From positions 1 through 52,482 of the forward strand of contig NZ_VCHX02000343.1 of assembly GCF_005768555.2 (NCBI RefSeq): a DNA stretch of 52,482 nt, written 5' to 3'. Within the stretch, counting starts at the first letter, position 1. Each line of letters opens with the position of its first letter. This stretch comes from Streptomyces sporangiiformans (GTDB lineage: Bacteria > Actinomycetota > Actinomycetes > Streptomycetales > Streptomycetaceae). Both the position numbers and the translations under genes were made by a program. The notes below the pieces were generated by a model that was not told the origin of the DNA, did no database searches, and saw only the letters and a program-made list of their open reading frames with translations. Shown piece after piece: positions 17,441 through 25,258 of the stretch.

Positions 17441-18628
17441 ATGACTCTCACACCTGCGCGTGTGCCCACCACCGGTGTCCGGCGGCTGACGGCCACGCTG
17501 TACGGCTACGCGTTCCTCGACGACTTCGTCCTGCTCTACCCGGTGTACGTGCTCCTGTTCGCCGACACCGGGCTCCCGGTCTGGCAGATCTCCTCCCTCT
17601 TCGTCCTGTGGTCGCTGACCGGCGTCCTGGTCGAGGTCCCGTCCGGCGCCTGGGCCGACGCCGTCTCCCGACGGATGCTGCTGTGGCTCGGACCGCTGCT
17701 CAGCTCGGTCGGCTTCGCCCTGTGGGTGATCGTCCCGTCGTACTGGGCGTTCGCCGTCGGCTTCGTGCTCTGGGGTCTCAGGGGAGCGCTCGGCTCCGGC
17801 GCACTGGAGGCGCTGGTGTACGAGGAGCTCGACCGGCTCGGCGCGGCCGACCGGTACGCGCGCGTCATGGGCCGTGCCCAGGCGGCCGGGCTGGTGGGCG
17901 TCATGGCGGCGATGGGGCTGGCCGCACCGGTGCTCGCGGCGGGTGGGTACCTGGCCGTGGGGCTGGCCAGCGTGCTGGCCTGCCTGTCGACCGCGGCGGT
18001 CGCGGCCCGCTTCCCCGAGCACCGAAACCGGGACGCGGCCACGGGCGGTGCCGGCTGGGCCGCGACGCTGCGCGCCGGACTGGCCGAGGCCCGCGGCGAC
18101 CGGTCCGTACGCGGCGCGCTGCTGCTCGTCCCGGCCGTCACCGCCGTGTGGGGCGCCCTGGACGAGTACACGCCGCTGCTGGTGCGCGACACCGGCGTGC
18201 CCGACGGCACCGTTCCCTGGTTACTGCTGCTGATCTGGGCGGGAGCCACCTGCGGTGGTCTGCTGGCCGGTGCGGGGGAGCGCCTCGGCACCCCCGGACT
18301 GGCCGGGGTGCTCGCGGGCTCCGCGCTCGCCCTGGCCGCGGGCGCGATGGCGGGGACACCGGCCGCCATCGCGTTGGTGGCCCTTGCCTTCGGCGGCTTC
18401 CAGCTGGCGAGCGTCCTGGCCGACGCCCGACTGCAGGAGCGCATCACCGGAACCGGCCGGGCCACGCTCACCTCCGTCGCCGGTGTGGGCACCGATCTGA
18501 CCACCATCACCGTGTACGGCGCGTACGCGGTGATCGGCTCGACCACCGCACACGGCTCCGTCTTCGCCCTGTTCGCGGTGCCGTACCTGGTGACGGCGCT
18601 GATACTCGCGGCCAGAGCCCGCTCATGA
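17441..18628 (+). CDS. MFS transporter with a TTA codon
   Basis: Major facilitator of 395 residues with about 12 helices. The loop 2-3 motif is seen as EVPSGAWADAVSRRMLLWLG (a variant of GxLaDrxGrkxxl), typical of drug-efflux types. Codon 261 (18221-18223) is the rare Leu codon TTA in WLLLLIWAG, so translation may depend on the bldA tRNA and be delayed to development. Its stop overlaps the start of a 25-codon frame (ATGA at 18625). It converges with a secreted-protein gene that also carries TTA. The substrate is unknown. Confidence 0.9.
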   Translation: MTLTPARVPTTGVRRLTATLYGYAFLDDFVLLYPVYVLLFADTGLPVWQISSLFVLWSLTGVLVEVPSGAWADAVSRRMLLWLGPLLSSVGFALWVIVPSYWAFAVGFVLWGLRGALGSGALEALVYEELDRLGAADRYARVMGRAQAAGLVGVMAAMGLAAPVLAAGGYLAVGLASVLACLSTAAVAARFPEHRNRDAATGGAGWAATLRAGLAEARGDRSVRGALLLVPAVTAVWGALDEYTPLLVRDTGVPDGTVPWLLLLIWAGATCGGLLAGAGERLGTPGLAGVLAGSALALAAGAMAGTPAAIALVALAFGGFQLASVLADARLQERITGTGRATLTSVAGVGTDLTTITVYGAYAVIGSTTAHGSVFALFAVPYLVTALILAARARS

Positions 18629-18702
18629 GCAACGTCCCTGGCGGCAACGTTCCTTTGAGCAAGGCCCCTTTGAGCAAGGCCTCTTTGAGTGAACACCCCT
18701 AG
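18625..18702 (+). CDS. Possible 25-residue micro-ORF with PLSKA repeats
   Basis: An ATG overlapping the MFS stop (ATGA) opens a 25-codon frame ending at TAG 18702; the peptide has NVPGGNVPLSKAPLSKASL, from a short DNA repeat (TTTGAGCAAGGCC...). The coupling geometry is good but the peptide has no known relative that I can recall, and the repeat may be just intergenic filler. The CTAG at 18699-18702 is the stop for this frame and, on the other strand, for the secreted-protein gene. Confidence 0.25.
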   Translation: MSNVPGGNVPLSKAPLSKASLSEHP

Positions 18703-19277
18703 AAAACAGTCGGCTGCCAAGGGACGACCGCGAAGTCGCCCGTGCCCTTCCTGACCTTCTCGAAGGGCGCGGAGCCGACGCACTTGGGCAGGTCCTTCGG
18801 GCCCATGTCCTCGGTCGCCGCCCAGCTGTAGCCGAGGCGGTCGATGCGGCCGGTGTCGTGAACGGTGATGCCCACCCGGTGGCCCTCGACCCCCTCCAGG
18901 TCCGTGTCCGTGATGACGCCGGAGACGACGGCCACCTTGCCGCCGGTCACCAGGCAGTCGACCTTCGCCTTCGCCCAGCCGCCCTCGCCGTTCGCGTAGT
19001 GGCTGAAGCGGAAGGTACCAGTGGCCTTGAGCGGGTCGTCGTTGTCCTTCGCCGCCAGGTGCGCGTCGAACGAGAACGTGATGTCGTCCCCGGCCGACCG
19101 GTACAGCTTCGCGGTACCGGTCAGCGCGGCGGCCTCCCGGTTCCCGTGCCCGCTGTTCCCGTGCCCGCCGCCTACCGACGCGGCGGCGGTTCCGGTGGCG
19201 GCTCCGGCGGAGAGCAGTAAGGCGGCACTGAGCGCCAGGATCTTCGTATGACGGGAGTGGCGGGAGAGGCGGCTCAT
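18699..19277 (-). CDS. Secreted protein of unknown function with a TTA codon
   Basis: 192 residues. The N-terminus has basic residues then LALSAALLLSAGAATGTAAASVGG, a Sec signal peptide with cleavage near residue 34. The mature part begins with a Gly/His-rich linker and then a beta-rich domain (ITFSFDAHLAAKDNDDPLKATGTF) with Cys pairs (VDCLV, PKCVG) that could form a disulfide. Codon 20 (19218-19220 on this strand) is TTA, suggesting bldA control. I do not recognise the family for certain. It converges on the MFS gene, with stops in one CTAG. Confidence 0.85.
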   Translation of the reverse strand: MSRLSRHSRHTKILALSAALLLSAGAATGTAAASVGGGHGNSGHGNREAAALTGTAKLYRSAGDDITFSFDAHLAAKDNDDPLKATGTFRFSHYANGEGGWAKAKVDCLVTGGKVAVVSGVITDTDLEGVEGHRVGITVHDTGRIDRLGYSWAATEDMGPKDLPKCVGSAPFEKVRKGTGDFAVVPWQPTVF

Positions 19278-19435
19278 GTCGGTCCCTTCGGTGGGTGGTT
19301 CGGACAGCTCTCACTGTTCCGGCGCCGGGATCCGGGCACATCGTGCCGTGGACGTCACCGTCGCTCCGCCGCCGGGCGGGGGCTTACACCCGTGAGCTGC
19401 GCCTCCAGGAGGACCCGGCCTGCGACTGAGGGGGC
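19278..19435. other. Intergenic region before the davA operators
   Basis: Upstream region of the divergent secreted-protein gene and davA. The left part should carry the secreted-protein promoter, which I cannot define. The right part leads into the triple operator at 19436-19495. No coding frame is convincing. Confidence 0.5.
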
Positions 19436-19495
19436 GCAACGAATCGCCGTCCGGCCGCCGAGGCACGCAATGATTCGTCCGCGGACGCGCAATGA
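19436..19495 (+). promoter_or_regulatory. Triple CGCAAYGA-type operator before davA-davB
   Basis: GCAACGA at 19436-19442, GCAATGA at 19467-19473 and GCAATGA at 19489-19495; start-to-start spacing is 31 and 22 bases. Each is preceded by CG. The set matches the one before the amino-acid permease (spacing 30 and 21). The last site is 81 bases before the davA start. An Lrp/AsnC protein, probably the one at 16702-17154, is the likely binder. Confidence 0.6.
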
Positions 19496-19576
19496 GTCCG
19501 CCTTGTCGGCCGGAAGCCGCCGACCGTACCGTCTATGTGGCCCCCGACTCCCCTTCGCCCCCAGTGAGGAACACGC

Positions 19577-20365
19577 ATGCGCACCGCCCTGCTCCAGAGC
19601 TCCGGACGTCCCGGCTCCGTCGCCGCGAACCTCAAGGTTCTCGACGTGGCCGCGGAACGTGCCGCCGCCGCGGGGGCCGGGCTGCTGGTGGCGCCGGAGA
19701 TGTTCCTGACCGGGTACGCGATCGGTGGGGACGTGCCCCGGCTCGCCGAGTCCGCCGACGGCGAATCCGCCGACGCGGTCGCGGAGATCGCCTCTCGGCA
19801 CGGCCTCGCCGTCGTCTACGGCTACCCCGAGCGCGACGCGGAGCAGGTCTTCAACTCCGCCCAGCTGATCGCCGCCGACGGCACCCGTCTCGCCAACTAC
19901 CGCAAGACGCACCTCTTCGGCTGCTTCGAGCGCGACCACTTCACGCCGGGCCAACTGCCCGTCGTCCAGGCCGAGCTGGCCGGCCTCCGCGTCGGCCTCA
20001 TGATCTGCTACGACGTGGAGTTCCCGGAGAACGTCCGCGCGCACGCCCTCGCCGGCACCGACCTGCTCGTGGTGCCGACGGCCCAGATGCACCCGTTCCA
20101 GTTCGTCGCCGAGTCCGTCGTGCCGGTGCGCGCCTTCGAGAACCAGATGTACGTCGCGTACGTCAACCGGGTCGGCTCGGAAGGGGAGTTCGAGTTCGTC
20201 GGGCTCTCGACGCTGGCCGGACCCGACGGCGTCAGCCGAGCGCGCGCCGGGCGCGGTGAGGAACTGGTCTTCGCCGACGCCGACCCCGTCTTCCTCGCGG
20301 CCTCGCGCGAGGCGAACCCGTACCTCGAGGACCGTCGTCCCGGCCTCTACGGGTCCCTTCTCTGA
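19577..20365 (+). CDS. davA: Carbon-nitrogen hydrolase, probable 5-aminovaleramidase
   Basis: Nitrilase-superfamily amidase of 262 residues. The Glu-Lys-Cys triad is seen in LLVAPEMFLTGY, NYRKTHLFG and LMICYDVEFPENVR. The sequence tracks Pseudomonas DavA closely, as far as I recall it (AERAAAAGAGLLVAPEMFLTGY, VYGYPERD, YRKTHLF). DavA turns 5-aminovaleramide into 5-aminovalerate. The next gene, 53 bases downstream, is a DavB-like monooxygenase that would make the amide, which strongly supports the role. It starts at ATG 19577 and is preceded by an Lrp-type operator set. Confidence 0.85.
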   Translation: MRTALLQSSGRPGSVAANLKVLDVAAERAAAAGAGLLVAPEMFLTGYAIGGDVPRLAESADGESADAVAEIASRHGLAVVYGYPERDAEQVFNSAQLIAADGTRLANYRKTHLFGCFERDHFTPGQLPVVQAELAGLRVGLMICYDVEFPENVRAHALAGTDLLVVPTAQMHPFQFVAESVVPVRAFENQMYVAYVNRVGSEGEFEFVGLSTLAGPDGVSRARAGRGEELVFADADPVFLAASREANPYLEDRRPGLYGSLL

Positions 20366-20418
20366 ACCCCGCTCAGCCCTCCCTCCCCAACCCTTTTCGC
20401 GCAAGGAGTCCGTACCCC

Positions 20419-22131
20419 ATGACGTCCACCGTGCCCAACGCAGTCGAGCACGCTGACGAGCAGCGACTGCCGATCACCATGTTCGGTCCGGACTTCCCGT
20501 ACGCGTACGACGACTTCCTCGCGCACCCCGCCGGCCTGGGCCAGATACCGGCGACCGAGCACGGCACCGAGGTCGCGGTCATCGGCGGCGGACTGTCCGG
20601 CATCGTGGCCGCGTACGAGCTGATGAAGATGGGCCTCAAGCCCGTGGTCTACGAGGCCGACCGGATCGGCGGCCGTCTGCGGACCGTCGGCTTCGACGGC
20701 TGCGACCCGTCCCTGACCGCCGAGATGGGCGCGATGCGCTTCCCGCCCTCCTCCACGGTGCTGCAGCACTACATCGACCTGGTGGGGCTCGAGACCCGGC
20801 CCTTCCCCAACCCCCTTGCGGAGGTCACGCCGTCGACGGTCGTCGACCTCAAGGGCGAGGCGCACTACGCCGAGACGGTCGACGACCTGCCGCAGGTCTA
20901 CCGGGACGTGGCGAACGCCTGGACCAAGTGCCTGGAGGAGGGCGCCGACTTCTCCGACATGAACCGCGCCCTGCGCGAGCGCGACGTCCCGCGCATCCGC
21001 GAGATCTGGTCGCGGCTCGTGGAGAAGCTCGACAACCAGACCTTCTACGGCTTCCTCTGCGACTCCGAGGCCTTCAAGTCCTTCCGGCACCGCGAGATCT
21101 TCGGACAGGTCGGCTTCGGGACGGGCGGCTGGGACACGGACTTCCCCAACTCCATCCTGGAGATCCTGCGCGTCGTCTACACCGAGGCGGACGACCACCA
21201 CCGCGGCATCGTCGGGGGCAGCCAGCAGCTCCCGCTCCGGCTCTGGGAGCGGGAGCCGGAGAAGATCGTGCACTGGGCGTACGGGACGTCGCTCGCGAAG
21301 CTGCACGACGACGGGACGCCGAAGCCCGCCGTGACCCGGCTCCACCGCACGTCCGGCAACCGGATCACGGTCACCGACGCGGACGGCGGCATCCGTACGT
21401 ACCAGGCGGCGATCTTCACGGCCCAGTCCTGGATGCTGCTCTCCAAGGTCGACTGCGACGACGCGCTGTTCCCGATCGACCACTGGACGGCGATCGAGCG
21501 GACGCACTACATGGAGTCGTCCAAGCTCTTCGTGCCGGTCGACCGGCCGTTCTGGCTGGACAAGGCCGTAGACGACAAGGGAGAACCGACCGGCCGGGAC
21601 GTCATGTCGATGACGCTCACCGACCGGATGACGCGCGGGACCTACCTCCTCGACGACGGTCCGGACCGGCCCGCCGTCATCTGCCTCTCCTACACATGGT
21701 GTGACGACAGCCTGAAATGGCTGCCGCTGTCCGCGAACGAGCGGATGGAGGTCATGCTGAAGTCACTCGGCGAGATCTACCCGAAGGTCGACATCAGGAA
21801 GCACATCATCGGCAACCCGGTGACGGTGTCCTGGGAGAACGAGCCGTACTTCATGGGCGCGTTCAAGGCCAACCTGCCCGGCCACTACCGTTACCAGCGG
21901 CGCCTGTTCACGCACTTCATGCAGGACCGGCTGGCCGAGGACAAGCGGGGCATCTTCCTCGCGGGCGACGACATCTCCTGGACGGCCGGCTGGGCCGAGG
22001 GCGCCGTACAGACCGCGCTGAACGCCGTGTGGGGCGTCATGCACCACCTGGGCGGCGGGACCGACCCGGCCAACCCCGGACCCGGCGACGTCTACGACGA
22101 GATCGCGCCGGTGGAACTTCCCGAGGACTGA
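20419..22131 (+). CDS. davB: Flavin amine oxidase, probable lysine 2-monooxygenase
   Basis: FAD enzyme of 570 residues. The dinucleotide fold VIGGGLSGIVAAYEL is at residues 54-68 and the C-terminal FAD site is GIFLAGDDISWTAGWAEGAV. The opening ITMFGPDFPYAYDDFLAHP and the stretch GQVGFGTGGWDTDFPNS closely resemble P. putida DavB from memory. DavB oxidises lysine to 5-aminovaleramide, releasing CO2; related enzymes act on phenylalanine or tryptophan, so the substrate is an inference. It forms an operon with the amidase upstream. 5-Aminovalerate transaminase and glutarate semialdehyde dehydrogenase genes are not in the window. Confidence 0.85.
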   Translation: MTSTVPNAVEHADEQRLPITMFGPDFPYAYDDFLAHPAGLGQIPATEHGTEVAVIGGGLSGIVAAYELMKMGLKPVVYEADRIGGRLRTVGFDGCDPSLTAEMGAMRFPPSSTVLQHYIDLVGLETRPFPNPLAEVTPSTVVDLKGEAHYAETVDDLPQVYRDVANAWTKCLEEGADFSDMNRALRERDVPRIREIWSRLVEKLDNQTFYGFLCDSEAFKSFRHREIFGQVGFGTGGWDTDFPNSILEILRVVYTEADDHHRGIVGGSQQLPLRLWEREPEKIVHWAYGTSLAKLHDDGTPKPAVTRLHRTSGNRITVTDADGGIRTYQAAIFTAQSWMLLSKVDCDDALFPIDHWTAIERTHYMESSKLFVPVDRPFWLDKAVDDKGEPTGRDVMSMTLTDRMTRGTYLLDDGPDRPAVICLSYTWCDDSLKWLPLSANERMEVMLKSLGEIYPKVDIRKHIIGNPVTVSWENEPYFMGAFKANLPGHYRYQRRLFTHFMQDRLAEDKRGIFLAGDDISWTAGWAEGAVQTALNAVWGVMHHLGGGTDPANPGPGDVYDEIAPVELPED

Positions 22132-22167
22132 GGCCGGGCACGGCCCGGACGATGCGGGTACGCGACC

Positions 22168-22192
22168 GGGGGCCGATCCCCGTGCGGCCCCC
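22168..22192. terminator. Hairpin between davB and convergent LLM gene
   Basis: Arms GGGGGCC (22168-22174) and GGCCCCC (22186-22192) with an 11-base loop lie 36 bases after the davB stop and before the convergent gene end; it may serve both. Confidence 0.55.
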
Positions 22193-22229
22193 CCGGCCGG
22201 CTGCCGGGGTGGCCCGCACATCGAGAAGG

Positions 22230-23159
22230 TCAGACCCCGGCCGCACGCGCCGCCGTGAACACCTCGGCGGCGACGTCCTTGAGCTCCTGGGCGTCCCGCG
22301 CGGTGCCCTGGAGCTCGATGAGGATCTCGTCGACGCCGACCTCGGCGTGGGCCTTGAGGTCCGCCACGATCTGCTCGACGTTGCCCTGGAACGGGGCGCG
22401 GTCGGCGCCGTCGTACGCCTTGGGCGTGTACTGCGCGTTCGCCCGCGCCACCGACTCGATCGGCTTCGTACGGCCGCGCTCGGCCGCGAAGTCCTGCAAC
22501 TGACGCCACTGGGCGCCCAGTTGCTCGGCGCCCATGGCCACCGGCATCCAGCCGTCGGCGCGTTCGACGAGCCGGGTCCGGGCCTTCTTGCTGTTGGCCG
22601 GCAGCAGGATCGGTATCGGCCGGGCCGGCTTGGGCCCGACCGCGGAGGGCGCGATCTTGGTGAGGCGTCCCTCGTACGTCACCGGGTCCGGACCCCACAC
22701 CGCCTGGCACACGTCGAGGACCTCGTCCAGGACCTGGCCGCGCTCCTCGAACGGCGCGACTCCCGCGGCCGCGTACTCGTCGAGCGACCACCCCGTGCCG
22801 AGGCCCGCCACGACCCGGCCGCCGCTCGCCGCGTCCAGCGTGCCCAGGGTCCTGGCCAGCTGGAACGGGCCGTGGAGCGGGGCGACCAGGACACTCGTGC
22901 CGAGCCGGACCCGCTCAGTGGCCGTGACGGCCAGGGTCAGCGTGACCAGCGGGTCGGGGACGCCGCGGTACATCTCGGGCCAGGGCAGGCCCGGTATGCC
23001 GTACAGGCCCTGCGTCGCGGGCTGCGGAAACAGGGCGCGCTCGTACACCCACAGGCTCTCGTAGCCGATCTGCTCGGCGGTGCGCGCCACGTCGGGTACG
23101 TCCTGCCCGATGTCGTACTGCTGCGCTTGAGGAAGACTGAGACCCAACCGAGTGGCCAT
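22230..23159 (-). CDS. LLM-class F420-dependent oxidoreductase
   Basis: TIM-barrel luciferase-like enzyme of about 309 residues. Family features: LGLSLPQAQQYDIGQDVPDVARTAE at the start, LGTSVLVAPLHGPFQLARTLGTLD, GRVVAGLGTGWSLDEYAAAGV in the middle. Such proteins in actinomycetes usually use cofactor F420. ATG at 23159 has AAGGAG eight bases upstream. Monocistronic, convergent with davB; substrate unknown. Confidence 0.9.
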   Translation of the reverse strand: MATRLGLSLPQAQQYDIGQDVPDVARTAEQIGYESLWVYERALFPQPATQGLYGIPGLPWPEMYRGVPDPLVTLTLAVTATERVRLGTSVLVAPLHGPFQLARTLGTLDAASGGRVVAGLGTGWSLDEYAAAGVAPFEERGQVLDEVLDVCQAVWGPDPVTYEGRLTKIAPSAVGPKPARPIPILLPANSKKARTRLVERADGWMPVAMGAEQLGAQWRQLQDFAAERGRTKPIESVARANAQYTPKAYDGADRAPFQGNVEQIVADLKAHAEVGVDEILIELQGTARDAQELKDVAAEVFTAARAAGV

Positions 23160-23255
23160 GCGTACGCTCCTTCGCGTTGTTCGCGTCAGACGGTTCAACG
23201 CTCAACCTAACGCGCCACAAGGCGAATTCAGCGGTATGCGTGCGGCGTGGCCGGA

Positions 23256-23942
23256 TCAGTCCGGCAGCGGAGTCAGCAGCATCCGGCCCGCCAGACCGAC
23301 CACCGCGTCGAGGCGGCAGGCGAACTCGTCGGCGAGATCGGGCAGTCCGCGCAGCGCCCACAGCGTGCGGGCTGCGGACCATGCGCCGTCCCGCGCCCGC
23401 TCCAGGCTCCATGAGCCGAGCAGATGCGTGAGCGGGTCGGCGATCTGGAGGAGGTCGGGGCCCGGCATCAGATCTTCGCGGATGCGCTCCTCCAGCGTGA
23501 TGAGGATGTCGCCCACACGATCGAACTCGTCCTCCAGATCGACGGGTTCGCAGTCGAGCGTACGACAGGCGTCTAACACCGCGAGCGCAAGATCGTGCCC
23601 GATGTGCGCATTGATACCCGCGAACGCGAACTGCAACGGTCGTACACCGGGATGACGCCGGAACTGGAAAAGCGGCCGCCAGCAGGCGGGCGGAAGCCGC
23701 TCGTCCGCCACCGCGTCCACGACCGCGAGGTAACGCTCCGCGAACCGTACGTCCAGCGTGATCGCGGCGTGCGGGTCGGTGAAGTGCCCTGCGTCGACAT
23801 GCCGGTCGACCTCCTCCGTGACGGTGAGGTAGACGCGGTTGAAGACCGCGACACCGTCCCATTCCGGCCAGGCCGCGCTCAGCGCGCGCATACGGGAGAC
23901 GACCAAGTCCACGGGAGTCGTGACATATTCCAACTGCACCAT
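23256..23942 (-). CDS. DUF5995-family protein with a TTA codon
   Basis: 228 residues, no signal peptide, helical. It begins VTTPVDLVVSRMRALSAAWPEWDGVAVFNRVYL and has FAGINAHIGHDLALAV in the middle with two His residues that look like possible metal ligands; the family is DUF5995 by recall. Function is unknown. Codon 123 (23574-23576 on this strand) is TTA, in AVLDACRT, so translation may need bldA. It is divergent from a GH6 gene. Confidence 0.8.
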   Translation of the reverse strand: MVQLEYVTTPVDLVVSRMRALSAAWPEWDGVAVFNRVYLTVTEEVDRHVDAGHFTDPHAAITLDVRFAERYLAVVDAVADERLPPACWRPLFQFRRHPGVRPLQFAFAGINAHIGHDLALAVLDACRTLDCEPVDLEDEFDRVGDILITLEERIREDLMPGPDLLQIADPLTHLLGSWSLERARDGAWSAARTLWALRGLPDLADEFACRLDAVVGLAGRMLLTPLPD

Positions 23943-24041
23943 GGGGGCAGGTTCGCAGGCCTACGCTGCCCCGAGTACCGCCGGGCCGACCGCTTCCCCA
24001 TAACGGGGGACACGACCGGCGCGGAGGAAGGGGAGCACAGC

Positions 24042-25235
24042 GTGTCAGGCCAACGTGCCCGGCGCTTGGCCGAACGCAGGGCCGAGCGCAGCCGGGCCGC
24101 CAGGCGGGGTGCCATGGTGGGTGTGGCCTCGGCCGTGGTCGCCGTGGGCACAGCGACGGGGATGATCTCCGCACTCGACGACGGGCGTGACACCGACGAG
24201 GCCCGCCCGGCGGTGACGAGGTCGCTGCTCCTGGAGCCGGGCCCGGCCGTGCCGACCTCCTCGCCCTCGACGACGTCCGCCTCGCCGACGCCCTCCCCGT
24301 CTCCGTCCTCGGCCAAGCCGAGCCCGAAACCCTCGAAGAGCAAGCCCAAGGAGCCGACGGCCGGTGCCGGGTCGGCCCGGCTCTACCGCTACCCCGAATC
24401 CCAGGTCCTCGACTGGGTCCGCACCCACCGCGACGATCCGCGCCGCTCGGTCATAGAGTCCCGGATAGCGGACCGCCCGGCGGCGGTCTGGTTCGCGGAC
24501 TTCACGCCGTCGAACATCACCGCGCGGGTCAGGGCCGTCACTTCGGGCGGCTCGGCCCAGGGGAGCGTCCCGATCGTCGTGCCGTACGCGATACCGCAGC
24601 GCGACTGCGGCGGGGCATCCGAGGGCGGGGCGACGGATCTCGGCGCGTACGACGCGTGGATCGACAAGTTCGCGGCGGGACTTGGCTCCGGCGAGGTCAT
24701 CGTGATCCTGGAGCCCGACGCCATCGCCCAGTCCGACTGCCTCTCGGCAGGTGAGCGGGCCGACCGCTTCGCCTCGCTGGCCCGCGCGGGCCGCGTCCTC
24801 AAGGCCGCGAACCCCAAGGCCCGGGTCTACTACGACGCGGGTCACTCCGACTGGAACTCCGCCGCGAAACAGGCCTCTCTGCTGCGCCAGGCGGGCGCCG
24901 CCTCGGCCGCCGGCTCGGACGGCGTCTTCAGCAACGTCTCCAACTTCAACCGCACGGGCGCGGAGATCGCGTACGTCCGGCAGATTCTCGGCACACTCGG
25001 CGGCTCCGCGGGCCTCGGCGCCGTGATCGACACGAGCCGCAACGGGAACGGCGCCCCGGCCGCCGGCGAGTGGTGCGATCCGGCGGGCCGGAAACTGGGG
25101 CAGGCGCCGACCCTGCGTACCGGACAGGCCCGTATCGACGCCTACCTGTGGGTGAAGCTGCCGGGGGAGTCCGACGGATGCAGGGGCGAGCCGGGGAAGT
25201 TCACACCCGACTACGCCTACGACTTGGCGCGCTGA
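24042..25235 (+). CDS. GH6-family glycosidase (endoglucanase/cellobiohydrolase type), membrane-anchored or secreted
   Basis: 397 residues. A basic N-terminus and hydrophobic stretch (about 24-44), then a Ser/Pro/Thr/Lys-rich linker (65-110), then the GH6 catalytic domain. Both GH6 signatures match: VPYAIPQRDCG and IVILEPDAIA, with the catalytic Asp in RDC. GTG start at 24042 has GGAGG upstream (24023-24027). It should cut beta-1,4-glucan outside the cell. There is no cellulose-binding module. Not obviously linked to neighbours. Confidence 0.9.
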   Translation: MSGQRARRLAERRAERSRAARRGAMVGVASAVVAVGTATGMISALDDGRDTDEARPAVTRSLLLEPGPAVPTSSPSTTSASPTPSPSPSSAKPSPKPSKSKPKEPTAGAGSARLYRYPESQVLDWVRTHRDDPRRSVIESRIADRPAAVWFADFTPSNITARVRAVTSGGSAQGSVPIVVPYAIPQRDCGGASEGGATDLGAYDAWIDKFAAGLGSGEVIVILEPDAIAQSDCLSAGERADRFASLARAGRVLKAANPKARVYYDAGHSDWNSAAKQASLLRQAGAASAAGSDGVFSNVSNFNRTGAEIAYVRQILGTLGGSAGLGAVIDTSRNGNGAPAAGEWCDPAGRKLGQAPTLRTGQARIDAYLWVKLPGESDGCRGEPGKFTPDYAYDLAR

Positions 25236-25258
25236 GCCTCACAGGACCCGCTCGGGGT

